Shown: positions 21,910 through 33,004 of the stretch, piece after piece | How positions within the stretch are numbered: the first letter of the stretch is position 1 | How the letters are laid out: every line of letters starts with the position of its first letter | Assembly (NCBI GenBank): GCA_021464415.1 | Contig: CM038471.1 | Span: 13,816,073 to 13,880,072 of the forward strand | DNA from: Lonicera japonica | Taxonomy: Eukaryota > Streptophyta > Magnoliopsida > Dipsacales > Caprifoliaceae | DNA: 64,000 nucleotides | Direction: 5' to 3' | Translations under genes and position numbers: made by a program | Notes under the pieces: generated by a model | What the model was told of the DNA's origin: nothing | The model's database searches: none | The model's input: only the letters and a program-made list of their open reading frames with translations

Positions 21910-24135
21910 TTAGAGAGGAGAGTTCCAAGGACAACATAACAAAATGGCGTAGCGGGACAAATGAACCGAACACTGACTAATGAGCCAGAAGCATGCGACT
22001 ACAAGTAGGCTTACATAAGCATTCTTAACAGAGTCAGTCAATACCGTAGCCTACTTAATCAACCGGGACCATCAGTGCCACTGTAACACATAATAGTAGA
22101 AGAGGTCTGGAGTGGCAATGAAGTAAAACTTTCTTATTTGAAAGTTTTCGGTTGTGTCGCATATGTACATATCAGTGATCAGACTAGGAGCAAGTTGGAT
22201 CCTAAATCACATAAATGCATTTTTCTTGGATACGAAGGCGGTAATTTTGGTTATAGATTGTGGGATGACAAAAATAAAAAAAATCATAAGAAGTAAAGAT
22301 GTCATATTCAATGAGAATGTGAGGTATAAAGATAAAGACACATAAAATGCAAAAAATTTAATGTCGCGGCGTGATCTTTCATATGCTATTATGGATGATA
22401 ATCCAGATAACAACAATACAAACCAAGCAGAAAAAAGTTCTCAGGCAGAGTAATCAACATTGCAAAGTAATACGCAACAAATGGAGGCAGAGGAATCTCG
22501 AGTTCCTAGCCTTGTACTTAGGCGATTTTTCCGGTCTCATATACCAAACATGAGATACTTAAATTATTTGTTGCTCATTGATGTAGATGAATCTGAATGC
22601 TGGTGGGATGAAGTATGTTAGGTACAGGATACGAGTAAGTGGGAGTTTGCAATAAAGGACGAGATAAAATCCCTTATCTCAAATAAAACATGGGAGCTAG
22701 TCGAGCTACCAGAGGGGAAGAAGGTTTTACACAACAAATGGGTGTATCGAGTGAAAGATAAGCATAATGGTTCCAAGAGGTACAAGGCAGGATTGGTGGT
22801 CAAAGTCTTTCAACAGAAAGAGGAAATTGACTATACTGATATGTTCTTGCCATTTGTAAAGTTGACTACTATTTGGTTAGTTTTAAGTATTGTTGCAATA
22901 AAAGATTTAAACCTTGAGCAGTTAGATGTGAAAACTGCCTTCTTTCATGGTGATATAGAGGAGAAAATATACATGATGGCTGAAGGGTTCTTAGCAAAAG
23001 GAAAAGAGAAACTTGTTTGCAAATTGCAGAAGTGCTTATATGGCTTAAAAGCTCTAAGACAATGGTACAAGAAGTTTGATGGATTCTTGCAAGTAAATGG
23101 CTACCACAAGTGTAACGCTGGTCACTGCTGTTATTTCTAGAGATTTTAGTCCAATTACATCATTTTGTTACTTTATGTCGATGATATGTTAGTGGCAAGC
23201 TCAGATATTGATCAAATTAAGAGGTTGAAGAAATAGTTGTTAAATGAGTTCGACATGAAATATTTGGGTGCAACAAAGTAGATTATTGGGATAAAAATTA
23301 ACAAAGATGTGCAAAGGGGTGTCTTGCAATTGTCTCTATTCGAGTACATCCGTCGTGTTTTAAAGAGGTTTAACATGAGTGATGCTAAGCCAGTTAGCAC
23401 ACCCTTGGCTAATCGTTTTTGACTATTCAGGACCAGTCTTCCAAGAGTGATAAAGAATAAAACTTCATGGCTAGGGTACCATATGCTTCAGCCATTTGAA
23501 GTTTGATGTATGCTATAGTTTGCACGAGAACAGATATTGCCCATACAATAGAAATTGTGACCAGGTTCATAACAAATCATAGCAAGAAGCACTAGGAGGT
23601 TGTTAAGTGGATATTGCGATATCTATGAGGTACCGCTAACAAATACTTATATTTCAGTAAGGGCGAGCTGAGACTTCAAGGATTTGTGGATTCAAATTTT
23701 GCTATTGAAATAGATCACAAAATAAGCTTTATTGGTTATGTCTTTATAATAGGTGCAATTATAGTCAGTTAAGTTTCACAATTACAAAAGATAGTTGCTT
23801 TATCCTCTACCGAAGCAAAGCACGTGACCATGGCCAATGTTAGCAAATAAATGATTTGGTTATAGGGTTTGTTAATAGAATGGGGTTTCAAACAAATAGA
23901 GAATATCTTGCACTGTGACAGTCAAAGTGCTATACATCTAGCAAAGAATTCGGTATTTCATTCAAGCACTAAGCACATAGGACTTTTGTATCACTTCGTC
24001 AGATCACTCCTAGATGATGGGGCGTTGACACTTCAAAAGAATCAGGGCAGTAGAAATTAGGCTGACATGTTAACCAATAGAGTGATCAAAGAGAAACTAG
24101 AGTTGTGCGCAGCTTCTGTAAGTCTTCAAGATTGA
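21910..24135 (+). pseudogene. Ty1/copia pol remnant (integrase end, reverse transcriptase, RNase H)
   Basis: Frames on + read, in order: the end of the integrase core (NGVAGQMNRTL, about 21940-21980); the integrase-RT linker (YLKVFGCVAYVHI, FLGYEGGNFGYRLWD, 22130-22345); reverse transcriptase (WVYRVKDKHNGSKRYKAGLV, QLDVKTAFFHGDIEE, LYVDDMLVAS, 22618-23230); and RNase H ending ADMLTNRVIKEKLE (to about 24135). Many in-frame stops and frameshifts break it. Gag, protease and most of the integrase are missing. It ends just before an LTR start (TGTTAAAATAATG at 24155), as expected for copia. It is non-functional. Confidence 0.9.
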
Positions 24136-24154
24136 AGACAATGAGCATGGATAT

Positions 24155-25395
24155 TGTTAAAATAATGATGAAGAGAAAATAATGGTCAAATTTTTAGACT
24201 TAACCTTGCTTGATAATTAAGCTAGTCGTAATTCTTAATGGCTAAGAATTACAAATTTTCTTAAAGCTAGCAAGGCTTTTTTGAAAATGTGCTCATAATG
24301 TTTGACCAATTCAAATCGGTGAAATTTGTGGCTAATCAAAAATAGCGACCATGTTACTTGGCCAATTTTTCTTTGCATACTAATAAATGACAAGATCTAG
24401 TTAAGTTCTTCCAAAATTACAACAAATACTTTAAACAAAGTCCAAGGTGGTGGACAGTGGCGGACCCAGAAAATTAACTAACTGGGGGCGAAATTTAAAA
24501 CAAATAAAAATATATTTAACGCACATCAATCACCGAGTAGAACAAATTTAACTACAAACATTAGCACATGATATTAAATTTAATTTATCTTGAAAATAAA
24601 CTTAAATCAACTAACATTAACATTATATTAAACAAAATACTTTTGGCAACTAATATCTTTTCAAAAAGATATTTTAATACAACTTACACCTAAATACTTA
24701 ATATAACTAATATTTTAAATTAGGGGTTTAATTATTTAAACCTAAATCACCAAACATTAACAATAAATCAATATTTCAAGCAATACACTTAATATTATAC
24801 AATGAATATAATTAAGAAATATAACTCATATCATGCAACTAATTAAAAATTTAATTTATACCTAAAATTAAAAAATAGACCTAAAAAATAAATAGATCTA
24901 AAAAAATTACCTTAAAAAGTGTAGAGTTAGAGAGGTAATTGAATCAATGAAAATGGAAGGAACGGATTCACGGAGACAAAGAAAACGAATGTCAGCAGTC
25001 GGCGGTGGGGCAAAAAGAAAAAAAAATAAAGCTACAAAGAGGGAAGAGGAAGAGAACAAAAAGAAAGAAAGGAACTAAAAGAAAATTAAATGAAGTCTGA
25101 TGTCCGCAGTGGCAACCGGCAACTGGGTGGGTTTTGATAAAAAAAATTACACTTAGGTACCCTAAAGTATAAATTTATGCACATAAGTCTTTATATTTTT
25201 ATATTTTTGAAAAAACACCCCATATCTATTGAAAAAATTTAAAAGCCAACTGGGGGCAATTGCCCCCACATGCCCCTATGTAGGCCCGCCCCTGGTAGTG
25301 GATTTATGATTGCTTTAGGTGGTGAAAAGTCATGCACCTTTTTTTTCATAAATAAGGTGGTGAGTGATGATATTCTAAGTTATATGCTTGAGTGT
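24155..25395 (+). repeat. Copia 3' LTR, split by a hAT insertion
   Basis: The LTR starts TGTTAAAATAATGATG just after the copia RNase H end. It is interrupted at 24455-25294 by a hAT-like element and resumes at 25295; without the insert it is about 400 bp. Its sequence pairs in reverse with 21490-21895. The right limit is where reverse-oriented pol homology begins and is approximate. Confidence 0.7.
24455..25294. mobile_element. Non-autonomous hAT-like element (8 bp TSD)
   Basis: 840 bp with terminal inverted repeats CAGTGGCGGACCCA and, from the other end, CAGGGGCGGGCCTA. The flanks are an 8 bp duplication, GTGGTGGA (24447-24454) and GTAGTGGA (25295-25302), with one mismatch. The CAG[T/G]GGCGG end and 8 bp duplication are typical of plant hAT elements. 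The interior is AT-rich, with no transposase frame. The inverted LTR copy near 21600-21620 shows the empty site, confirming the insertion. Confidence 0.88.
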
Positions 25396-25399
25396 GAGT

Positions 25400-25650
25400 A
25401 TTTTGTAGAGAGCTTCATCATAGCATTTAGGTTCACCTTCATTAGTGAGAAACAAATAATTTATGTATCTCTTATTTGGTACATAAGGTCGAGAAGACCG
25501 CTAAGTATAAGGCTAAGAACTGGAGATTCCTCTGCCTCCATTTGTTGCGTATTACTTTGCGATGTTGATTTCTCTGCCTAAAAACATTTTTTTGCTTGGT
25601 CTGTATTGTTATTTGAAATATCATCTATATTGGCATATAAGGGATCATGC
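25400..25650 (-). pseudogene. Inverted copia pol fragment
   Basis: Read on -, this matches the integrase-RT linker at about 22390-22640 (for example GCAAAGTAATACGCAACAAA and TAAATTATTTGTT). It is diverged and in the opposite orientation, next to the + strand LTR. This pol piece is thus present twice, head to head. Confidence 0.75.
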
Positions 25651-26477
25651 CTGTTGGTGCGTAAAACTAAAAGGGTAGTTTAGACCAAATAGTTAGACCA
25701 AACAATCAAATGATTAGATCAAATGATTAACGTAATAAATATAGTGAGTTAGGGGAGTCCAAGATGTATAGAGGAGGTTGGCCTCATATGAAAATATGGG
25801 TTAGTCCTCATCTGTGTAATAGAGTTAGAAGCTTGGTTTGCTTTGTATTGAGAGAAATCAAATGACTGTTACAAACTCACAAAACTCTTTTTAGCTATTC
25901 TATCCTCACAATATTACAATGAGAATATGCCTTGAGCTACACAAGTTCTAACTTCTTTATATCAAGAGCTCTGACGTGTGCTTAGTATTTTTATGTCTCT
26001 CTATTTCTCTTGTTTGCTCACTCTTTGCTATTCACCCAATGTTGTTCTTGGTCGTTTAGAAGTTGTTGAGAAAAGTAAATGCTTTTTCTATATATATGAC
26101 TAAGAGGAAATGCGTGGGAGAGTCTTCGGAGTAGGGCTAAAGCCATGCCTTGATCATCACCAACTATGACCTTACTTCTCCATGAATTTTGGTGCATTAA
26201 ATGCAGTTGGTATGCATTTAATGAAAGTAAGGAAGGCTCTGCAGCGTCTGGCGAGGTTAGCAGTGATTGCCCAAGCCTCTGTCAACCATTCCGTCAGAGT
26301 TGTTAAGCGAAGAAGAGCTCCGGAGCTCGTCGAAAGAGCTCTGGCATTTGAGCCATGTTACTTACTATGCGGAATCAATTCTTTGATGGATAACCAAACC
26401 ACAATGAGCTCCGCTCTCCTTATAGTACTTGAACAGAGCTCCTTAGCGGTGACAGGTCAGGTGCTGACGTGGACAAC
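25651..26477. other. Unassigned non-coding region
   Basis: Less AT-biased than its surroundings, with short frames. The + frame at 26182-26529 has no recognised domain. It may be remnant LTR sequence but shows no boundary I can support. Confidence 0.4.
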
Positions 26478-27113
26478 TTCGTGTCTGCTTGTGATTAGTA
26501 GAACAAATTGGATTACTTCTAGATGCTAATGAGCAAGAAGTCCACAATCGAGGTCGCCAAGTCATTATTGCTCACATTATCGAGGTCAATGCATACGTTG
26601 ACCAGATCCTACGTAAAATTGATCATGGTTCTGCTGAAGTAGAAGGTTGAGAATAAATACATTAGCAGGGTCAATATAATTTTTTTGGATCGGCTATTTT
26701 TTCTTTTCGTAGATCAGATGCGAGAAAGTTTTTTATATTTGTTTGCGAATGCCTTATTATTTCCCTGCAATTTGGGAACAAGTCGGTCGCCTGTTCCTTC
26801 CTATCATCTAATTTGGTAATCGGTATGACTTTTTATCTTTCACTTGGCAAGTGAAACAAGACCGTCAAGAACTAAAATACCCGGTAATGTAATTAGTATA
26901 AATTAGACAGATATTAACATTGATTAAGTGAAGTTTTTGAAGAGTTTAGGAATCTTGATTAATCATGGATTAAATTGTAAAATTTCATAAGTTTAGTATG
27001 GACCAAAATATAAAGTTGCAAAATATAAATTGTCGTTGCAAAGTTAGATTTTTTTAGACCACCAACTCAGCCGTTATCTTTATTCTTCTTTCTTCTACTT
27101 TATTATTCTTGTT
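26478..27113 (+). repeat. Left arm of large inverted repeat
   Basis: About 640 bp, matching 27793-28470 in reverse complement. Shared blocks include GTCCACAATCGAGGTCGCC, GAAGTAGAAGGTTGAGAATA and TAGACCACCAAC. The arms differ by substitutions and small indels. Confidence 0.85.
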
Positions 27114-27233
27114 GAAAGATTCGAAACTTAGAAACGAAATTATAAATGAAGCCCATTATTCTAAATTTTTTATTCAAACAAAAATGTTCAGGGTGAATTG
27201 TCTATGTAAGAAATTGTAATTAAGCTAAAAGTG

Positions 27234-27776
27234 GTGCAGCTTCAGCTGTTGCCCATTCCCGAGTGGAAATGAGAACGTGTTACTATGTATTTTATTTCGG
27301 GGTTCCCTAAGGCATTGGGCGGCCAAGACACGATTTGGGTGATCGTCGATAGGTTGACAAAATCTGCTCATTTCGTTCTCATTCATAATAACCAAAATGT
27401 GAAAAGCCTTGACAAATTATATGTTTGGGAGATAGTGAAACATCATGGGGTTCCTCTTACTATTGTGTTTGATCGAGATACTCATTTTACATCTCGATTT
27501 TGAGGAAGTTTACCAAAAGCTTTAAGCACTCAGTTGAATTTTAGCACGGCATTTCATCCACAAACTGATGGGTAATTCGAAAGGGTCATTCAAATCCTCG
27601 AGGATATGTTAAGAGTGTGTCCTCAATTTTCGTGAGAATTGGATCAAGCATTTGCCTTTGGTAGAATTTGCCTACAATAACAGTTTTCAGGCTAGTATAG
27701 GCATGGCGCCTTACGAAACCTTGTATGGTCGTCCATGTTGAACTCTGATTTGTTGATACGAAATCGGGGAGAGAAC
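27234..27776 (+). pseudogene. Ty3/gypsy integrase fragment, dead
   Basis: Reads LLPIPEW then a TGA, then MYFISGFPKALGGQDTIWVI, DRLTKSAHF, HHGVPLTIVFDRDTHFTSRF, FHPQTDG. The first catalytic Asp of the DDE triad (normally MDF) is Tyr here, the usual Trp before it is a stop, and further stops and a frameshift follow. It lies in the roughly 680 bp spacer of a large inverted repeat. It is unrelated in detail to the intact element's integrase. Confidence 0.88.
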
Positions 27777-27792
27777 CTTGTTAAGTCCATAA

Positions 27793-28470
27793 TTGGTAGA
27801 ACAATAAAATGGAAGGAGAATGAAGATAATGGCTAAGTTGGTGGTCTATAAAATAAATCTAACTTTTAACTTAATTACGAAAATTCATCTTAAAGTTTTA
27901 TAATTTTATTATGTTAATCCTGAACTTTTACAACTTTACATTTTAGTCCATACTAAACTTATAAAGTTTTACAATTTAGTCCTTGATTAATCAAGATTCC
28001 TAAACTATTCAAAAACTTCACTTAATTGATGTTAATATGTGTCTAATTTATACTAATTACATTACGGGGTATTTCAATTTTTGACGGTTTTGTTTCACCT
28101 GCCAAGTAAAGGAGAAAAAGTCATACCGATTACCAGATTAGAGGATAGAAAGGAGTAAGTGGCCAATTTGTTTCCAAATTGCAGGGAAACAATAGGGCAT
28201 TCGTGAATAGAAATAAAAAACTTGCTCGCATCTGAGCAACGAAAAGAAAAAAGCGTCGATCCAAAAATAGTTGCATCGCCTCTGCTGATATATTTATTCT
28301 CAACCTTCTACTTCAGTAGAATTAGGACCAATCTTACACGAGATCTAGTTAACATATGCATCGACCTTAGTAATGTGAATAATTATGACTTGGCGACCTC
28401 GATTGTGGACTTATTCATTGGCATCAAGAAGTACAATAAGGATAAATCAAGCACACTCAACGGATGCACG
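27793..28470 (-). repeat. Right arm of large inverted repeat
   Basis: Reverse complement of 26478-27113 with moderate divergence. Short + frames here (28222-28621) have no known domain and fall inside the repeat. Confidence 0.85.
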
Positions 28471-30837
28471 TTGTTGGTGCAATATTGATTTTTGGAGTCC
28501 ACAAAACTTAAGAGTGCTGCGGTTAGAAAATCGTCTAATCGGCACGCCACATTTTGTTTCGCGGAACATTAGAGACATGTTCGACGTAAAGGCCCTGGAG
28601 ATAAATCCCAATATCTTATAGTTAACTTATGCATTGATATAAACACTATACTTGTATGCATTTAAGACAAAAGAACCTAATCCATTGTACTATGTCATTC
28701 AGGAACTTGTAACACCCCGTGTCCAAATTTCCACGTTAATCTTTCTCCAAAGCCTAGTTAAGGATTAAGCTTCGTTGAGGGGTAAACTTTTGGTTCCGGA
28801 CCCTTCTTAGTTGATCCAACACTTCTAATATGACATATTCAGCATATCGAGTTTGCGAGATCAATCGTTTCTTAATTTGGGTGGTACGAATTGAAGTCGA
28901 GATGTTAATCGCGTGTTTTCACTTTATGCGATTTCTTAATTTTCGCTAACTTTGAGATATTGTAACTTCTCCATTTCTTATCCATTCAAGCCCTTGTTTA
29001 TACCTATTTCTAGGTTTTAAGACATTCTACAACTTTCGTGTTTTGACCGAAAGCCAATTCAGGCTCCTCGTTGGTCAAGACAGCGTGTAAAGCGAGGCGT
29101 TCGTTAAAATCTGATTGTTTGGTAAAGTGGTGGCAGACTGCTGCCTTTGACGGATTTCGGGTGTTAATCTAGCTACAATTTGGGAAAACTTCCTCTTAAT
29201 AAGTTGTAGATCTTTGAATTAACTTTTCGTCGATATGTAGATCATCAAAATTTGAGTTCCCAGTAAGGAGTTATGACCAAAATATCAACAGTGCACTATT
29301 TGCCCGGAGTAAGATTGATCTTACTCATCAGAATTTGTTGAGAAAACAGACCAGTGCACATTTTGCCTTGACTAGGATCGATCTTAGTAATAAGATCGAT
29401 CTTACTCATCAGCACATGCCTATTTTGACTACTTTTGACCCGTTTTTCTCACCATTTATCAAACCAAAACACCCATTTCGAGCCATTCCACCCCACGACC
29501 TTCAAGAAGGTTCTACAGAGAGATGGCGAGGAGATTCTTGAATGCTTTTAATTATTCTTCATCTCTACCCAAGATTGAAGCCCTAAAACTCCATCTTTGC
29601 ACTATTCATCATCTTTTACATTCAATTTCACTATGGGAGCTCAAGGAGAAGAGTTAGGGTTTTGGGATTGGACATCTACCCTTTTTTCAACACTCAAATC
29701 TCATGGATTATCCTCAATAGAGGTGGGAACACTAATCTTAAACTCGTTTTTCAAACTATTATGCGTTGTATTAGCGATTTCATACAAAAATGGGAATTTT
29801 GATGAAAAACCCTAGGTTTGTGATGTGCATGTGGGTTTGGTTGGTTTAAGGTTAAATTGATGGTGCATAAGGGTGGATTACCACGTATATATTATGTATT
29901 ATCAACTCTTATCTTGCTATGAGCCATAAACTTGCACTTACATATTATACCCATCAGGTAACTAGGTGTGTGAACTAGAAATTTGGGGGTTTTGGGATTT
30001 GTGGTTAGAAAATGTTTGATTATAAGTTATAAATGGTAGATACACACAAATCCATCATTAGTTACGGGTGTTGAGCTTTATCCTTGAGGTTTGTACTAAA
30101 AACTCACCAAGGTGGAGTAATATGTAATGATCATTGGGTTAAGTGCCTTACATAAATTACGGTTAGGACTTGTAATGAGAATACAACTTTGACGAGTTAT
30201 AATAATATTATAAACTTAATTTGGTGAGGTGTAGGTTGTCGTAGTCACCATTATAGAAGGCTAGCGAGCCGTAAGTGTATCAGTTAGGCGAGAACCATGA
30301 AAACTAAGGCTTGGCTAGGTAAGATGACATGAGGACTTTGAATAAAATTCATTCAGCCCTAGTAGTTCATACATGACACATGGTGCAATACAAAGTATCG
30401 ATAATGCACTAGTCGGCCATAAAACTTAAATAATGTCATGACGAGAAGGCCATGAATGAAGGCATAATAATGATGCTTTTTATGATGATATATAAATGGT
30501 ATATGATTGTATATATACAAACATATTGGTTTCCATATATATGGGCTTGTTATATATCTGTATATATGTGAATGATGACGAGGCCCTTGATGTGAATTAC
30601 TTTATCGGTGCTACGTAAATGAGCTATACATCTCAATATCTTATTATGACTTAGTTGTGGGTTGGATTGCGTGATTATTGAAAAATGTATACATTATATG
30701 ATTGTTGTTGATATGATATATGATAGTGGGATTGCATAGTCCATGGTGGTTCCGGGTTTGGTCTCTAACGATTGGGGTTGGAATTTGGGACACAGTTTCC
30801 TGTGTGTAAGACCCGAAACCGTGCACGGAAACTAACG

Positions 30838-31035
30838 GGAGGCCCTGCTACAGCGTGGGTGAAAGGCCATAAAATGCAGACCTGACAACGCTTGGACAAC
30901 TATTAGTATTATGATTGGATATTGAGAATACAAAAACTAATGGGAGGCACTGCTGTCGCGTGGGTGAAAGGCTACGAAACGTAGATGGAAACGAACGGGA
31001 GGCCTTGCTGTTGCATGGGTAAAAGGCCACGAATG
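30838..31035 (+). repeat. Three degenerate ~38 bp repeats within long LTR
   Basis: Copies near 30838, 30941 and 30996 share GGGAGGC..TGCTG....TGGGTGAAAGGC. They are irregularly spaced and part of LTR family 2. Confidence 0.7.
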
Positions 31036-31561
31036 CAGACCTGTTTGTGGAGAATACTTGTATTATTATGACGTGGTTGATCATTGAGAAGAAGAGACTA
31101 TGTCTTGGATGATAATGATACGTCATGAAGATGGATGAGATGGTGGTACATGATATGTGCTATTGTATTATATATTTTTTATTGTTTTATGTGTGCTGCT
31201 ATATATATATATTGTGAATAACATACGAATACATGTGGATTGTATTGAACGGTTTGAATATTCATGTAAAGACGAATTAGCCAACATAATGGATTAACAC
31301 GTAAAATGGAAATCACAGACAACTATTGACCCTTTATATATATAACACGGGCGTGTGAACACGTTTAGACTAGGAGAACAGTTGGCCGGATAGTAGTGTA
31401 CACAAAACATGACAATCATAGTTAAAGGAATAACTAGTATGATGAATGCCGTAATTTAGCAATGAAGCTTAGTAATCGACCAAGTATAGAACGCATAATG
31501 AATGATAATTAAAGAGGAAACAACGAATACTTGGCCCTTAGTTACTGACTAGAGGTGAGGT

Positions 31562-31988
31562 TGTGATATCTCGTATGAGCACGGGATGGAACCACGCGAA
31601 GTTGGAAGTGGAACCTCGACCCAATCCCGAAAACGAGAAAGAATCTTGTAGTGTAGACAAACAATCAACGATGGGTTAATTGATGTTCGCAGACTAACAA
31701 GAAGCTTAATTCTAGCTGTTCAAGAGTTCTTAAAACGCAAGAGGTGAAAAACATTCAAATTTAATTAATTTAGCTGCTTTAAACAAATGTTAGCTCCTTT
31801 AAATAGGAGTAATTAAACCTTATAAACAAAAACGAAATTAAAAAAAAGCAAAACTAAACATAAATTAAACTTAAAATAAACAAATAGCCCAGCCTTAAAC
31901 CAACGCTATTTTGTCCTCTAGTCTTCCATTCTTGACACTAGCTCTTCCATACTTCAAAACATGAGGGGTTTGTCCTATGGAATGCCTA
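31562..31988 (-). mobile_element. Possible nested solo LTR (TSD GAGGT)
   Basis: 427 bp flanked by GAGGT at 31557-31561 and 31989-31993. On - it contains CTCCTATTTAAAGGAGC, a TATA-type core shared with the LTRs at 41702-42311 and 43892-44502. Its - strand end is TATCACA; the - strand start is TA where TG is expected. The family is related to, but not the same as, the 41.7 kb element. Confidence 0.5.
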
Positions 31989-33004
31989 GAGGTTAGGTTG
32001 GTTAGTCGGGTAGAGCTTCTGGTAGGTAAGATAAGAATCCTGGAGGGCTCAACGTGCACTTGAGTGTGACTTGCATTGCGTAGCATGTTTTCAAACTAAT
32101 GCAATAAAGTAAAGTATTTTCTTCTATATAAAGATGTTCATGCTTGTGATTGCAACGTATATTTTCTATACAAACTATTATAATTCCCACTGAACCCGGA
32201 TTTGGCTCATTCCCTCTTTCACCAGTTTTATAGGTCCAACTCCCAGGGTGCACGTGATATTCGAGTATAGAAGGCCCCTTACGTCCTTAGTATATTTCTA
32301 GTCCTTTTCGGGAAAGGACTAGGTTGTATAAATCTTTTGATTCTACTTTGTTATAAATAGACTCTGTTAAAGTATTCTATGTCGGTTTTGACTTATAAGT
32401 CGTGTTCTTTGTAAACTTGTATAAGTGGTTTTCAATATGTGGAGTTTCTTCAAATGTGATTGGTTATGGACGTGTTTGTGTGTCATGTTTCAAAACTCTA
32501 CATGTTGGTTTATTGTTCAAACAACCTTCACATGCCGAAATTTTGTAAAAGGGATTTACTATGAACCATATTTTAACTAGGAAAAGTTTTTAAAAGTCGT
32601 GATTTTATATTTCAAAACCCGCCGTCACGTATGGAATCCGTAATTAATTAGGTCCCGAAGGTGAAAATCTCATAACGAGATTTGGGGCATCCCATAACTT
32701 GTATTTGGCGGAACTTGGCCAGATTCCTCCTTTAGTTACTCGCATGAACATTCGAAAGGGGAGTAAAAAATCGAGGAGGAAATTGATGAGAAGAAGATTG
32801 ATTTTGATGGTGAGGAGAAGATTGAAAAGGAAAAAAAATTGAGAATGAATCATTAGAGCTCGAAATATGAGTAAGAATTTTGCATGAATATAGGTTGGTA
32901 TTGTAATAATTAATTGATAACTTTCCCAGTAACCTTTCAAGTAGTTTATAAAATACTGGGTATTAATCCATAACTACTAGTTAACTAGATTATTGTCACC
33001 AGTA

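Larger units (their letters stand above)
28708..32694 (+). mobile_element. Very long LTR (family 2), probably solo
   Basis: Begins TGTAACACCCCG and ends GGGGCATCCCA, with flanks GAACT (28703-28707) and TAACT (32695-32699), a 5 bp duplication with one mismatch. Ordered blocks match the LTR at 33005-36083 in reverse, for example the CTTCCTCTTA.GAAGTTGTA block (29185-29215), GAGGTGGGAAC (29720) and GAACCCGG..TTGGCTCA (32190-32215). No gag or pol is present, so it reads as a solo LTR of a family with LTRs above 3 kb. A degenerate GGGAGGCC.TGCTG..GCGTGGGTGAAAGGC motif recurs three times at about 30838-31035. A smaller LTR is nested at 31562-31988. Confidence 0.75.

Noticed and set aside
30644..31126. 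- strand frames of 60 and 92 codons
   Set aside because: They overlap the internal repeats of a long LTR on the other strand and have no recognisable domain.
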